DNA from: Apostichopus parvimensis
Lineage: Eukaryota > Echinodermata > Holothuroidea > Aspidochirotida > Stichopodidae
Direction of reading: 5' to 3'
Assembly: GCA_000934455.1 (NCBI GenBank)
Contig: KN887597.1
Span: 24,357-88,356 of the forward strand
Length of the DNA stretch: 64,000 nucleotides
In this document: piece by piece, positions 27,801 to 39,800 of the stretch
How positions within the stretch are numbered: position 1 is the stretch's first letter
Layout: every line of letters begins with the position of its first letter
Program-made: the position numbers and the translations under genes
Notes under the pieces: generated by a model
What the model was told of the DNA's origin: nothing
Databases searched by the model: none
What the model saw: only the letters and a program-made list of their open reading frames with translations

Positions 27801-30800
27801 TCTATTGCTAAAGAGTATATTTGATTTTATATTACTGTAGTTAATCATAGAGTGAATTGTGTCATTGTGTCATTAAGTATCACCAATTCTCCCAACCCGC
27901 CTCTCTCATATGCATCTATTGCCAAAGAGTATATTTGATTTTATGTTACTGTAGTTAATCATAGAGTGAATTGTGTCATTAACTCTTTAAGTATCACCAA
28001 TTCTCCCAACCCGCCTCTCTCGTCTTAAGCCAAGCGATGATGAAGCTGACGATTTTGCAGAACTTCTTCCAAGTGCTGTTCTCAGCGAGGTCAGAGATGG
28101 AGTTATTATTTAGTTGTCTCTCTCTCTCTGTCTCTCTTTGCTAGATGTTTCATTAGCTCGATGGTCCACTCTTTCTTCTCCTCGTAGTTGTTTCTCTTTG
28201 ATGTTGTATTTTCCTCGTTGATATTCAGGGCAAATTTTTAAACATTTTTTTTGTTCCGGGTTGTCCCTTGGATCACCAAGCCTTATGGTTTTGGTTGTCT
28301 GAACAGCAAAGGGTTTGGTTGTCCAAAATAACAAAGACCAATATGTACACTGTAGGAGAGATGTGTGGTTTCAGTGAATAGAACACTAGCTGTAGCGGGT
28401 GATACCAATTAATTATTTTACCTATTTGGAGGTATGTTCTAACACTGCAAACTGAATTTGACGTAAAAGAACTAGTCTTCCCTCGGACCACCTCCATAGC
28501 TGATTTGGGTTGTCAGGACAGAAATTTGGTTGTCTAGGACGACCGAACGACCCTTTTCACTGATTTTGATGTACGATGCAAATCTGTTTTTAAGATTAAA
28601 GACTGTATTAGTCAAAATGTTAAGAACATGGATATTGTTAGTAGGTCCTGTGTTGCAAACTTAGGCCTTCAATAAAGGTTCGATTGAAGCCTGACAAACT
28701 TACTTGTCTTAATGAGAAGGTTTGTGTTCTAACCTAAACTAACTAAACTAACTGGCTTACCATGCTACTGTATTTGCATGACTCTGAATAAGACACAGAA
28801 AAAAGAAAGAAACTTTTCCTAACCTCGTCCCTGATTAAGCATCTTTCCTCTAGCCCCAGGGTAGAATCACTAAGATGCTCGTTTTATTTACACTAGAAAA
28901 TTTCAAGTACAGAAGAATAGAAAAATGGAGTTGCGTGCAGCTTGCTGTGATCCACTTTCCAATCCTACTCTCCTCTTCAGTATTGTCATTAAGCTTACCA
29001 TTGTTGTCCTAAATTTTCTGGAGACAAAAAAATGAAAATACCTATCCTTTTCTCTACTACTAATTGCTAAATGTTCGCTCTCCCGACATGATGATGACAG
29101 ATGGAAACTTTGGGAACGTTCAGTTGCAAAGTTTTTCATAAATTTTAGGGGCTTATTTACGGAACTAATTTTTACAATGCTTTAAAGTTACCAGCTATGA
29201 CAAAATGTGCCATTAAACAATACTAAATTCGCTTTATAGATCTATTAACAGAAATCATAGGGATGAACATAGTTGTCAAAATATAAATTTTAAATTCAGA
29301 GTTAAAGCTTCCTAAGTTTAATGTGTTCAACATTGCATTTTGAAAGTTGTGTCTCACTAAATTAAGGGTTTGCTTGTACACACACGTCCAGTGTCCTTTA
29401 TCATAAAATGCACATGAAGTTTCAAGCTGAATGACAAGTTACAGTAACAGAAGGGACAAATACACATGCACAGAATACAGACAGGTTAATGAGCATGGTG
29501 AACACAAAGAGATAGATGTAAGGGGATTAGTAGACAAGGGATGGAGAGAAGAAAGTGTGTGTATTTGTCGCTTCTGTTAGTGTAACTTGTCATTCAGCCT
29601 CTGAAGGTAGATCCTGCTAGGATTGAAACGTCAGGCCAACTTACTTTTACACATTCTCCTACACAAGCTCTCTAGTGGATAAGCAGTTTGCTAACAGTTT
29701 TTTTTTATGTAGAAACTGATTTTAACAGTTCTTTCTATGTTTGAAGTTGCATGCTGTGTTGAATGTGTTCACAAATCACTGCTACCTGTATTTAGACCCA
29801 ACAGACTTAAATAAGATCAAGTTTACTTTCTGCATTAATTCAAAGGTTAAAACCCTCAATGTTAGGATGTATGCAAACAGTCCTTCAGATGAACAAATTG
29901 GTTGTTTATTTTGAAACTTTGCGTTTTACTTACGTTGCCTGCTTGTTTTCACACGCATGATTCTTTGCTTTGCTATCTGTAGTCTACAAACGAGTGCATG
30001 AATATATGTAAATATTATTCTCCATGTAAGTTGTCTCTTGGTTAAGATGTCTGTTTATGTTCATAATAAATCATATCTGATGGATATCATGCAACAAATT
30101 CAGTTGTGCTGGAAGTGCTGTAATACTTCCCCTGAACACCATTCACCTCATCATGTATTACTGCCTTCTATTAGATTCAACTTTGAGAAGCAACTCACAG
30201 TGGAATGAAATGAGAAGGATGACTTCAAAGACTTCAATAAAATACTTCTTATACAGAAAGAGTAAAGCTGCACTTTTTCTATATGATCAGTTATAACCAC
30301 TTCCAGGAACAAAGAAGAAAACATCAGTTTCCATAATTCTATGCTTTTATCTTACTCCATTTAGTAGTAAAATTAAAATAACTTTTGTGTAGAAAGTTTG
30401 CACTCTGTGATGTAGACCTAGGCTACCCGGGGTATAGTAAAAGAGAATAGCATAACAAAGAAGACACAAACATCCCTTCAGAGATTATTAGATATTCCTG
30501 GACATTTCTCATCTTCTCATATTAGTAAAAGACCAGTAACTCTTTGGGAATTTGGTTTGTAAAATTATAATTAAACTTCCCATAATTTTTTCTACCAATT
30601 GTATCATAGAATTAAAAATTTCAAACTCTTTGAAAGAGATACTCATGGTTATGTACAGTAGGTTGTTCAAAAATCTGTGGTTGAACCACAGCTAATATAT
30701 ACGTTTACCAAAAGATGACACTGTGGACATTTTGTGGACATTTCAGTCATGTAATCAGATTGTCTTCTCTCTGATTACAGCTCGCAGATATCGACCAGAT

Positions 30801-33800
30801 GTCTTCTGGCGATGATGGGGGTGACTACGAGTACAGTACCTCCTCAAGTCGTGATTCTAGCCCCGAGAGAGGAAACGGTCTCGCCCAGGACCGTACATTC
30901 CAGCCATTGGTAGTACCACAGGGTGAAGCAGCAGCAGAAGCAGCTTATCATATTTTACCCTCAGTCTCTCAACAACAGTCCAGTAGACCTGGTAGCGGCA
31001 CCCCTCACCACAGGGGCGACTCCGGGAGGCAGACCCCGACTACGGGGGGAACATTAGAGTGGGACACGTCTTTCGATGGTGCCGATGAAACAGATTCCAA
31101 ATGGAAGTATCGACCAAGGTTAGAGGGTATGAATCAGAAGGACTTGCCCGACTTACTCCAAGAGTGCCAAGCAAGAATAGAGGCTCTTGAAAACAACCTC
31201 AGATGTCCAATGCCAACGGGACCAGAGTCGGAGAAAGAGTACGAAGAATTTGTAAGTATGAGATCGTTGGGAGTTTCCTGTTCCCTCCCATTTGAACAAA
31301 GTTCATCAGACAATGGCGATAAAAAACTCTAGCTGCTCTTAGAGTAGGCCCTATATGTTCTTAGATTAAGAGAGTGATATTACTGCTAGAGGGAGCAGAT
31401 CGTTTACATTGTCCACATTTTATCGTTTCCTCATTCAGGTTTTGCTTTGTGCTAGCAAAGCTTTAAAAGCCTATTTGCACCGTAAAGACAAAGTTACAAT
31501 ATTCACACATAATTGAACACCCCTCAGCATTACTAAGAGATCTTTAAAGTTACAAAAATTTTGCTACTACTTAAATGAGCATTTTTTATATCAACCATTT
31601 AATCCAGTATAATTTTGTCTCTAACAAAATTTGATATTTATGCTTGACTGTTCTAATGGCAAATCTTTTGAAAAATTTTCTTGATTTCATCAATGCTGAT
31701 CTGACTTTGGTGGGCTAAAATGGGAGACTCAATAATTAGGTTCCTTCGAATCCTTGCCTTCCATCTCCTCACATCTAGTAGGCTTCTGCTAGATTGTGAT
31801 AAATCACCACCACACTGTAGACACCAGACTCAGATACGTAACGTGTTAAATGTTACGGTCATCACTCAAACATATTGCTATCTGTTGTTCCCCAGGCTTC
31901 ACTTGTAAAGGACTGCAGGGTAAACATTGAGGCCTTAGAGAGACATCAACCTGGAGAAGATAATGAAGATGAGGATGAGTTACTCAGGAGTAGAGCTACA
32001 GGTAAAAGATTAAAGTGAAGTGCCAAAGTAGGATTCCTTACATGTGTGAAGTGCCAAAGTAGGATTCCTTACATGTGTGAAGTGGCATAGTAGGATTCCT
32101 TACATGTTTGAAGGTGCCATATTAGGATTCCTAACATGTGTGAAGTGCCATAGTAGGATTTCTTACGTGTGTGAAGTGCCAAAGTAGGATTCCTTACATG
32201 TGTGAAGTGCCAAAGTAGGATTCCTTACATGTGTGAATTCTTTCAAAGGACAAACAAATATGTGGGTGTGCCTCACTTGCTGAGCCACTCACATTATGAG
32301 AATATTGGATGTGAAACTGGTTACTCACATTATGTGAATATTGGATGTGAAACTGTGGTTACTAACATTATGTGAATATTGGATGTGAAACTGGTTACTC
32401 ACATTATGTGAATATTGGATGTGAAACTGGTTACTCATATTATGTGAATATTAGATGTGAAACTGTGGTTACTCACATTATGTGAATATTGGATGTGAAA
32501 CTGTGGTTACTCACATTATGTGAATATTAGATGTGAAACTGGTTACTCACATTATGTGAATATTGGATGTGAAACTGTGGTTACTCACATTATGTGAATA
32601 TTGGATGTGAAACTGGTTACTCACATTATGTGAATATTGGATGTGAAACTGGTTACTCACATTATGTGAATATTAGATGTGAAACTGGTTACTCGCATTA
32701 TGTGAATATTGGATGTGAAACTGGTTACTCACATGTGTTACTCACATTATATGAATATTAGATGTGAAACTGTGGTTACTCGCATTATGTGAATATTGGA
32801 TGTGAAACTGGTTACTCACATTATGTGAATTTTAGATGTGAAACTGGTTACTCACATTACATGAATACTGGATGTGAAACTGGTTACTCACATGTGAATA
32901 TTAGATGTGAAACTAGTTACTCACATTGATGTGAAACTGGTTACTCACATTACATGAATACTGGATGTGAAACTGGTTACTCACATTATGTGAATATTAG
33001 ATGTGAAACTGGTTACTCACATTATGTGAATATTGGATGTGAAACTGGTTACTCACATTACATGAATATTGGATCTGAAACTGTGGTTACTCACATTATG
33101 TGAATATTGGATGTAAAACTGGTTACTCGCATTACGTGAATGTGAAACTGTGTTGAATCAGTTTGTATCTGCTTCACAATCCTTTATCTCCTGGTTCAAA
33201 ATCCATCACAAACCCAGATTGTCTGACTGGTTGATGATAGTGATTGGTTAATTGCTCGCTGGAACAAGGATTGTTGGGAAGAATATCCACGGGTAACAAT
33301 TAAGGGATTGTGTGAGCTGGTGTTCATCCACATTCATTGTATAAATAGGGTTTTGAAATTAGCTTCTCTATTGGCTTTATAAGCATTTGGGTTAATTAAA
33401 TTAAATTTTGAATGTGTAAAACCTTAAAACAAACATTGATGGACTTCAAGTGTCTTAACACTTTGGTCCTACTACATTTTTAATAAAATCAGTGAAACTA
33501 AACCACACTCAGTTCATTTTTAGTCTTGATACGTATTTTATAAGTATTTCAATATTTCAATATGTTAATCTGAAACTGTGAATATATATTTTGTTGGTCT
33601 CAGCAGAGTTGGCAGAGAGATGGCGAGGCATACAGGATGAATTGGCGGATAAGTTGAGTCATTATAAAGACAACAGCAAACACTGGCAACAGTTTAAGAG
33701 AGACTTCAACAAAATCAACAATTGGCTGGACAAAGCTGAAGATACGCTCAACTCACAGGGTTCTGGTGTCGGTATTGAAGACCTGGAGGACAGTTTCAGG

Positions 33801-36800
33801 AAGTACAGGGTAAGAGAGGTTTTGATTTCTCAAGGGAAAGATGTAATGGCTTTAATCAGAGCAACTAGTTGTGTTGCTATGGTAACATATCTGCCACATT
33901 GCAATTAACCGAGCACTAAGAATATTCTTGCCTTATTGCAATTTAATGTGAGAAATGGAATTATCTTGCATCCAAACAAAATATCGATATGGCGGCTAGT
34001 TCTATAACAACTTTTTTTAACAGATGCACCTAGGCATGCATAGCCTAACATCCAGGCAAAATTCTCTGCTGATGTTATATTGCTACTATTAGTAGGATAA
34101 AAAAGGAGCCCTTATAGAACCATTGTGGGGTTTGGAATTTGTGGTATGGAAAATGCACTTGAAGGGAATATCATTTATTTGATATCGCAAAAAGCTATGC
34201 AATATTGGCAAATTGCCATGCAAGTGCAAAGATGTATTGCAGTTTTGTCACACAGTAACCATAGTAGTATTTTACATGAGATACAGTTTCATAGCCTTCT
34301 CAACCGCTACACGAGATCTGATTATTAAATTATTCCAGGCTTGTTGCTTCATTGTTGCTTCTCTGTTGTCAAGTATCAATACATGTAATGTAAATAAAAT
34401 CTTATATAGTGCACTATGCGCGATGCATCTGTGCTCTTTACAAACAATCTAGAATATATAATGACATAAAACAGTAAATACATAAAACAGTAAATACATA
34501 TACCATCTACAGATATATACAGAAATATGAGATCGAAAAACGATTAAAAGCACTGGTGAAGAGTAAAGCAATAAAACAGATTGACTACAAAATCTACAAT
34601 TTGAATGCTAAAAAGTGAAAATTCCAATTGAAGCTAGAACCTAAAAACCAACATACCTTGAGTTTGCCGATGTATGCATCTTAAGAAACTGTTTCATGCT
34701 AGCAGAGGATATAATGTTTTTTTTCTTCTCTCTTTTGTTTTTTTTTTTCATTCATAGGATTTCCGGTTAGGTTTGAACACGTGCAGGACTCTCCTTCATT
34801 CCATCAAGCTGTGCAGTAATGAATTCTTAGATCCAGAGACCGAACAAGGACAAGAGTTACAGGAGAAACTTGAAGTGATGAACCACCGATGGGAAGCGGT
34901 CTGTCTAAGAGCAGAGACCTGGAGAAGAGAACTGCAGTTAGCCATCATGAGGAGTGAGGAATTCCACCAGAGCATCAGCGACTTGGACAGAAAACTGAAA
35001 GAATGCGAAAAATCTATCGATAAGAACGAGCCCATCGATCTTCAGGCAGACCAAGATACTCTACAAGAAGCTTATAATTTGTTTGTGGTGAGTCAAGCCT
35101 TACCGCTGTATACTACCAGGATAATTCTAGAAATATAATTGTTTGGGTTTACAAGCCATGAAACCCACCATGATAGCAATATAACGCACAATATACCCTT
35201 CTGTTTATTAGTGGTTATAACATGTAATACCCCCACAGCCTTCAATCCGTACATTTGTGAAATATTTGCCGAATGAATGTATTCTAGTACCCTGGTTAAA
35301 AGGTAAGCATCATTAGTAATCCCCCCATGTAGATACTACAGTTTGAAATAACAGACAATCCAGTCAGACTTCAACCGCATTTGTACTTAAAGCATTTTCC
35401 TTAAAGCAGACAGAGCTCATCACCTAATTTAACACTCGTCAATCACCGGTAATAATTTTAAGGGTCAGAATTACCTCCAGCAAAGTACTTTTGAGATGCT
35501 TTTTAGCAAAATTAAGTACAATTAAATGACAGGGTGGGGGGAAGGGCTTTAACATTTCTTTACTCTAGCATTATTGGAGACTGTGTCGTCTTTCTCATTT
35601 ATATGCGTTCTTTACTTTATCGTCAAATTTCAGCAAAAGAAGAAATTCCTTGAATCGTCACAGCCGAGGGTTGTTTGGATGAAAGAAATTGCAGATCAGA
35701 TCTTTGCTGACGTCGACTCGGAAGATTGCAAGTCCACCCAGAAACAGCTTCACGAGATCTCTAAGAGGACATCAGAATTACTGAAATGCTGCAATGAGGA
35801 CATTGACATGCTAGAAACAGTGGTGGATCCAACAGTCTTTGTTCTAGACGAGGTGAGAGAATTAGTGTGGTCTTGTCTTCTGCCCAAATTAAATTCAGTT
35901 TTTTTAAGTTATCAAAGGTCAACCTGTTTTGGTCATTCATCACCCTTTTTTATCTCAGTGTCAGGTTTGGGAATAAGTCTTATCTCTGCCAGATTTACTG
36001 CTTGAAATCACCCTCCATTTGCGGTTTTATGCACTTCCATTTATATAGCACGGTTCTGGTGCACACAGAAATAACATGATGTTTTGCACATCTTTCAAGT
36101 TGGGAGATTGATGTAACATGCACCTGACTGTTGTGTGAAAGTCACATGTTGTACATACAGAGACCTACGAACACCACGTAACAGGCACATGACCATGGTG
36201 TGAGAGTCACATGTCACACAATGATCTGAGAGCATGACATGCACATGCACATGGCTCTTACATGTGGAAGTCACAAGTCATGTCAATATTACAGTGCAAT
36301 CCTTAATATAAATTTTAAAATATTTTAGTTGAAAAGTACAAAAAAAAGAAAGCTTTATTAATAACCAATTTTCTCAATCCCTGTAACATCTTACAACTGG
36401 AGATGGATTTGTTTCTAGATATCAGGGAGTTTTGTTGAGTTTAATTCATTTAGAAGTTATGAATGAGCTCAGAACATGTCATATCGTTAATATGAAAATG
36501 CATTGGTGAGTAGGAATTCTAACCTTTGGCAGGATCACCAGATTCATCTATTACTTCACTTGTGAACCAATCTATAGTGTACTAGCATCGCACAGTCAAT
36601 ACAGGCTCATTCAAGAACAAACATGCTCTTTTTTATTATTTATTTCCAAACTGCTTGTGTGTGGAGTATTGAAAAAAAATGGCATGTTGTATATTTACGT
36701 CTAAACCTTTTCAGAAAATTCTAAACTGTATTCCCGCCTTCATGCTGCTTGCTGCTTACCAAAGTTCTCTTCTTTATTTACTGTTGGGTATTCCAGTGAC

Positions 36801-39800
36801 TTTTGGAATTACATTTCCCATCAAAAATACCATGCCAATCCTTCCTTTTCTTCTTGACAAGAACCATGTAAAGTGCCAAAGTGTGCTTCAATATGAGCAT
36901 TTAAACAATCAGGGCTACGTTACCCTGAATTCTCACCGTTTGAGTCATATCTGTTTCGGTTCAGTTTAAGTCGAACTGTGTGTTTGTGCAGGTTCTGTCA
37001 TCATTCATGTTGTTGTCTACCATCGTTGGAAAGTTAACGTCGACTCACCAATGTTTCAAATGTGTATTTTCTCCTGTAGAAAAAGCGCAAATATCCATGG
37101 GTTGTTCGCTGAGCCTGAGTAAACATTTCTCAAAGAGGGTAACTTGTCCACTTATACTCTGCTTCAGCTGCAACATCATGTATATCATCCCATAGAACTG
37201 ATTTAACAGAAGCAACAAAAAGTATTAAAAATCATAGTCCTGGTGTTGAATCCTATTCAACTGTAGTGCACCAAATTTCATTGAATGTGGAAACAACGTT
37301 TATTTATAATAAATCATTGTGTCATGTAGTTGATTCATGAAGTAGTTTATTCATCTCCTAAATTGATCTCGGCAGTTATTGTTTTCCCCCCCAATGAAAG
37401 GGATGTAACCCTGTCCTCTAGTAAGATTCTCATAGCGATCTGTTCCTGTGATAACTTGTTTCTTCTGGGACAAACGTTTCGTATTTTAAGTCCTTGACAT
37501 TTTTAACACAATGGAAACAACTGGAAAGCACTGAAAATGCAGTGAAGATTGATTGTTTATAAATTGAGAATAACATTCAGATTCTGATGCTACAAGCATA
37601 TATCTCACTTTGTACTTCTTTACTCAGCATGAATTGATGCTTGCTATGTGTGATAAAGTTTGTTTGTTTATGTATTACTGATTATCACTGTAAAAGAAGT
37701 GACATCTGTATTAGCATGCTATGTCTGTGTTTATCTTTTTGTAAGATATTACAAACATTAATCAATAAACTAATCAAAAAATTAATCCTAGAAATATCAG
37801 ACTGACCATTTACAGACAACAATTTTATCTAACTAAGTGCTACATATTATGTCATTCATCGTATACACACCTATATAATTATATTATAATCAGGTCATAG
37901 TTTTCATTGATTGTTTCATAGATTTGTTTCCATATTTCACATCAAATTATCGCAAAATACGAGTTCTGCTAAGTAGCAGAAGTATTTCTACCCAGGCGTT
38001 TTTACATCAGCTTGATTGTCCATCAAAACATGAAGATTTGTATCTTATGAGAAGATTTCTCGCATCACTCAACCTGCACTGTTTTAAGTAACTTGGACAG
38101 TAGTTCTGTTGCAGACCGGCACGGAAGGGAGATTTTAAAGTTAATCAAGGGTGACGGACTATTTCATTTGCTTTTAGTATACCTTCCTTCAAAACAAATT
38201 GAAATTTAACATAAAGGTACTTTCCCCTCACTAGCAATTCTGATAATCCGTTGTTGCTAACTTCCATGGAATTATTAGAAGATTACAAAGAAGAAAAACT
38301 GTTTCTCTTTAATCGAGAGGGGAATTTAAGGCTTCCAGTTGTGGCCCCTAAATCTTGATATCTTCTTGGCCAAATCACATGGATATTGAGTACCCTGTAT
38401 CATGTCATGTACAGTATCAAGTATTGTGACATAAAACCTTCACAACTCACCAATATTTTTCTCGTTGGTTTTCTTTTCCCCCTTCAAATCAACCTGACAA
38501 TTTTGTGATACCCTTTTTTGTTTGCATGTGTATCCCATAGCAAGATTGTTCAGCTAGACTTGTGTAAGTGACTTAATAAGGTTTGTCTAATTTGATGTGA
38601 ATTTACATAATTTCTTTTAGTTTTAGTTTCAACTTATTATTTGTTTGATTTTTTTCTGTTGATGTTTCTTTTTTCTTTGGTCGTTTTTTAATGTTTCATT
38701 ACCATCGTCAACATCTCCACCAAAATTTAAAACATCGTCTAATTCCATAATTAAAGCAGACATATAGGAAGATTAAATCAAATTAAATCAAAATCAGGAC
38801 AATGTCCTGATTTTTATTTAATCTTCCTGAGTGGAAACATAGAATCATCAACCCAGGTCCTGGCAATAACTCCCAGAGAATTATAACTCCATATTTATAA
38901 CTCCAGAGAATTATATCTCCATAATTTTACCTAATGTAATCTAGTCACTCGAAGACAACACACATTTTGTTACCAATGTTTTTTAAATATGTCTGTGATG
39001 TCACAGATGACATTGACATTGAGTGTTTCTGTTTAGGGCTGACTGTTTTTGCTATGATTTGACATGCATGATTGACTTCTTAAATATGTATTTATTTTCA
39101 CTTCCTGTTTAAAGACTAATTTTTTAAGCTTTGATTGCTGTGTTACTAATATTTCTTTCCGCTTAAAGATAATCAAGCGAACATTATACTGTGACTGAAA
39201 TGAGTTAAACACAATTGAATTGATTCCGTTTTATGATTTGCTTCTATCTATATATCTTTGCTTTTCTTTGTGACCAGTAACAACCATTTTGTTCCATTCT
39301 TTGAAAGTTACCAAGTTTTGGGTAATTCAGTCCAGTAGCTAGATTTTCAAAAATGGGGATGTGCAGTTTTCATTGCTTTGCGACCATCTACTATTTTTAT
39401 TCCATTCTTTGAAAGATACTAAGTTTTGGGTAATTCAGTCCAGTAGCTTGATTTTCAAAAATGGGGATGTGCAGTTTTCATTGCTTTGCAACCATCTACT
39501 ATTTTTGTTCCATTCTTTGAAAGATACTAATGTTTGGGTAATTCAGTCCTGTAGCTTGATTTTCAAAAATGGGGATGTGCAGCTTTCATTGCTTTGCGAC
39601 CATCAACTATTTTTGTTGCATTCTTTGAAAGATACCAAATAAAGCGATCAGTTAGTCTAGTATTTAAACTAGCTTCTTTATAAAGTGGCTGTGCTTACAC
39701 GGAAGGTCATACAGTGAATACAGAACACCAACAAACACCAGACTTATCAAAGTATTAACATGTAAAGCAATCAATGTCTGTGAAGAACAGGTCTCCAAAT

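Larger units (their letters stand above)
26714..30780 (+). other. nesprin intron, 4.1 kb
   Basis: It contains a roughly 300-bp direct repeat (27308-28020), a candidate 60-bp cassette exon (28030-28089), and an inverted repeat with an adjoining dispersed repeat (29415-29700). The rest is AT-rich with no supported gene. Confidence 0.7.
32002..33603 (+). other. nesprin intron, 1.6 kb, mostly minisatellite
   Basis: Two unrelated arrays fill roughly 32013-33150. The last 450 bp before the acceptor are unique AT-rich sequence. Confidence 0.85.

Noticed and set aside
32013-33150. CRISPR array
   Set aside because: Units are contiguous tandem repeats without unique spacers, and the window is a eukaryotic intron.
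36679-36969. 96-codon plus-strand ORF with hydrophobic stretches, a possible membrane segment
   Set aside because: It lacks a KASH-like tail. The true KASH exon is at 41630-41846.
37079-37118. Possible small nesprin linker exon after CTCCTGTAG
   Set aside because: Frame 0 has a stop and the required incoming and outgoing phases do not fit.
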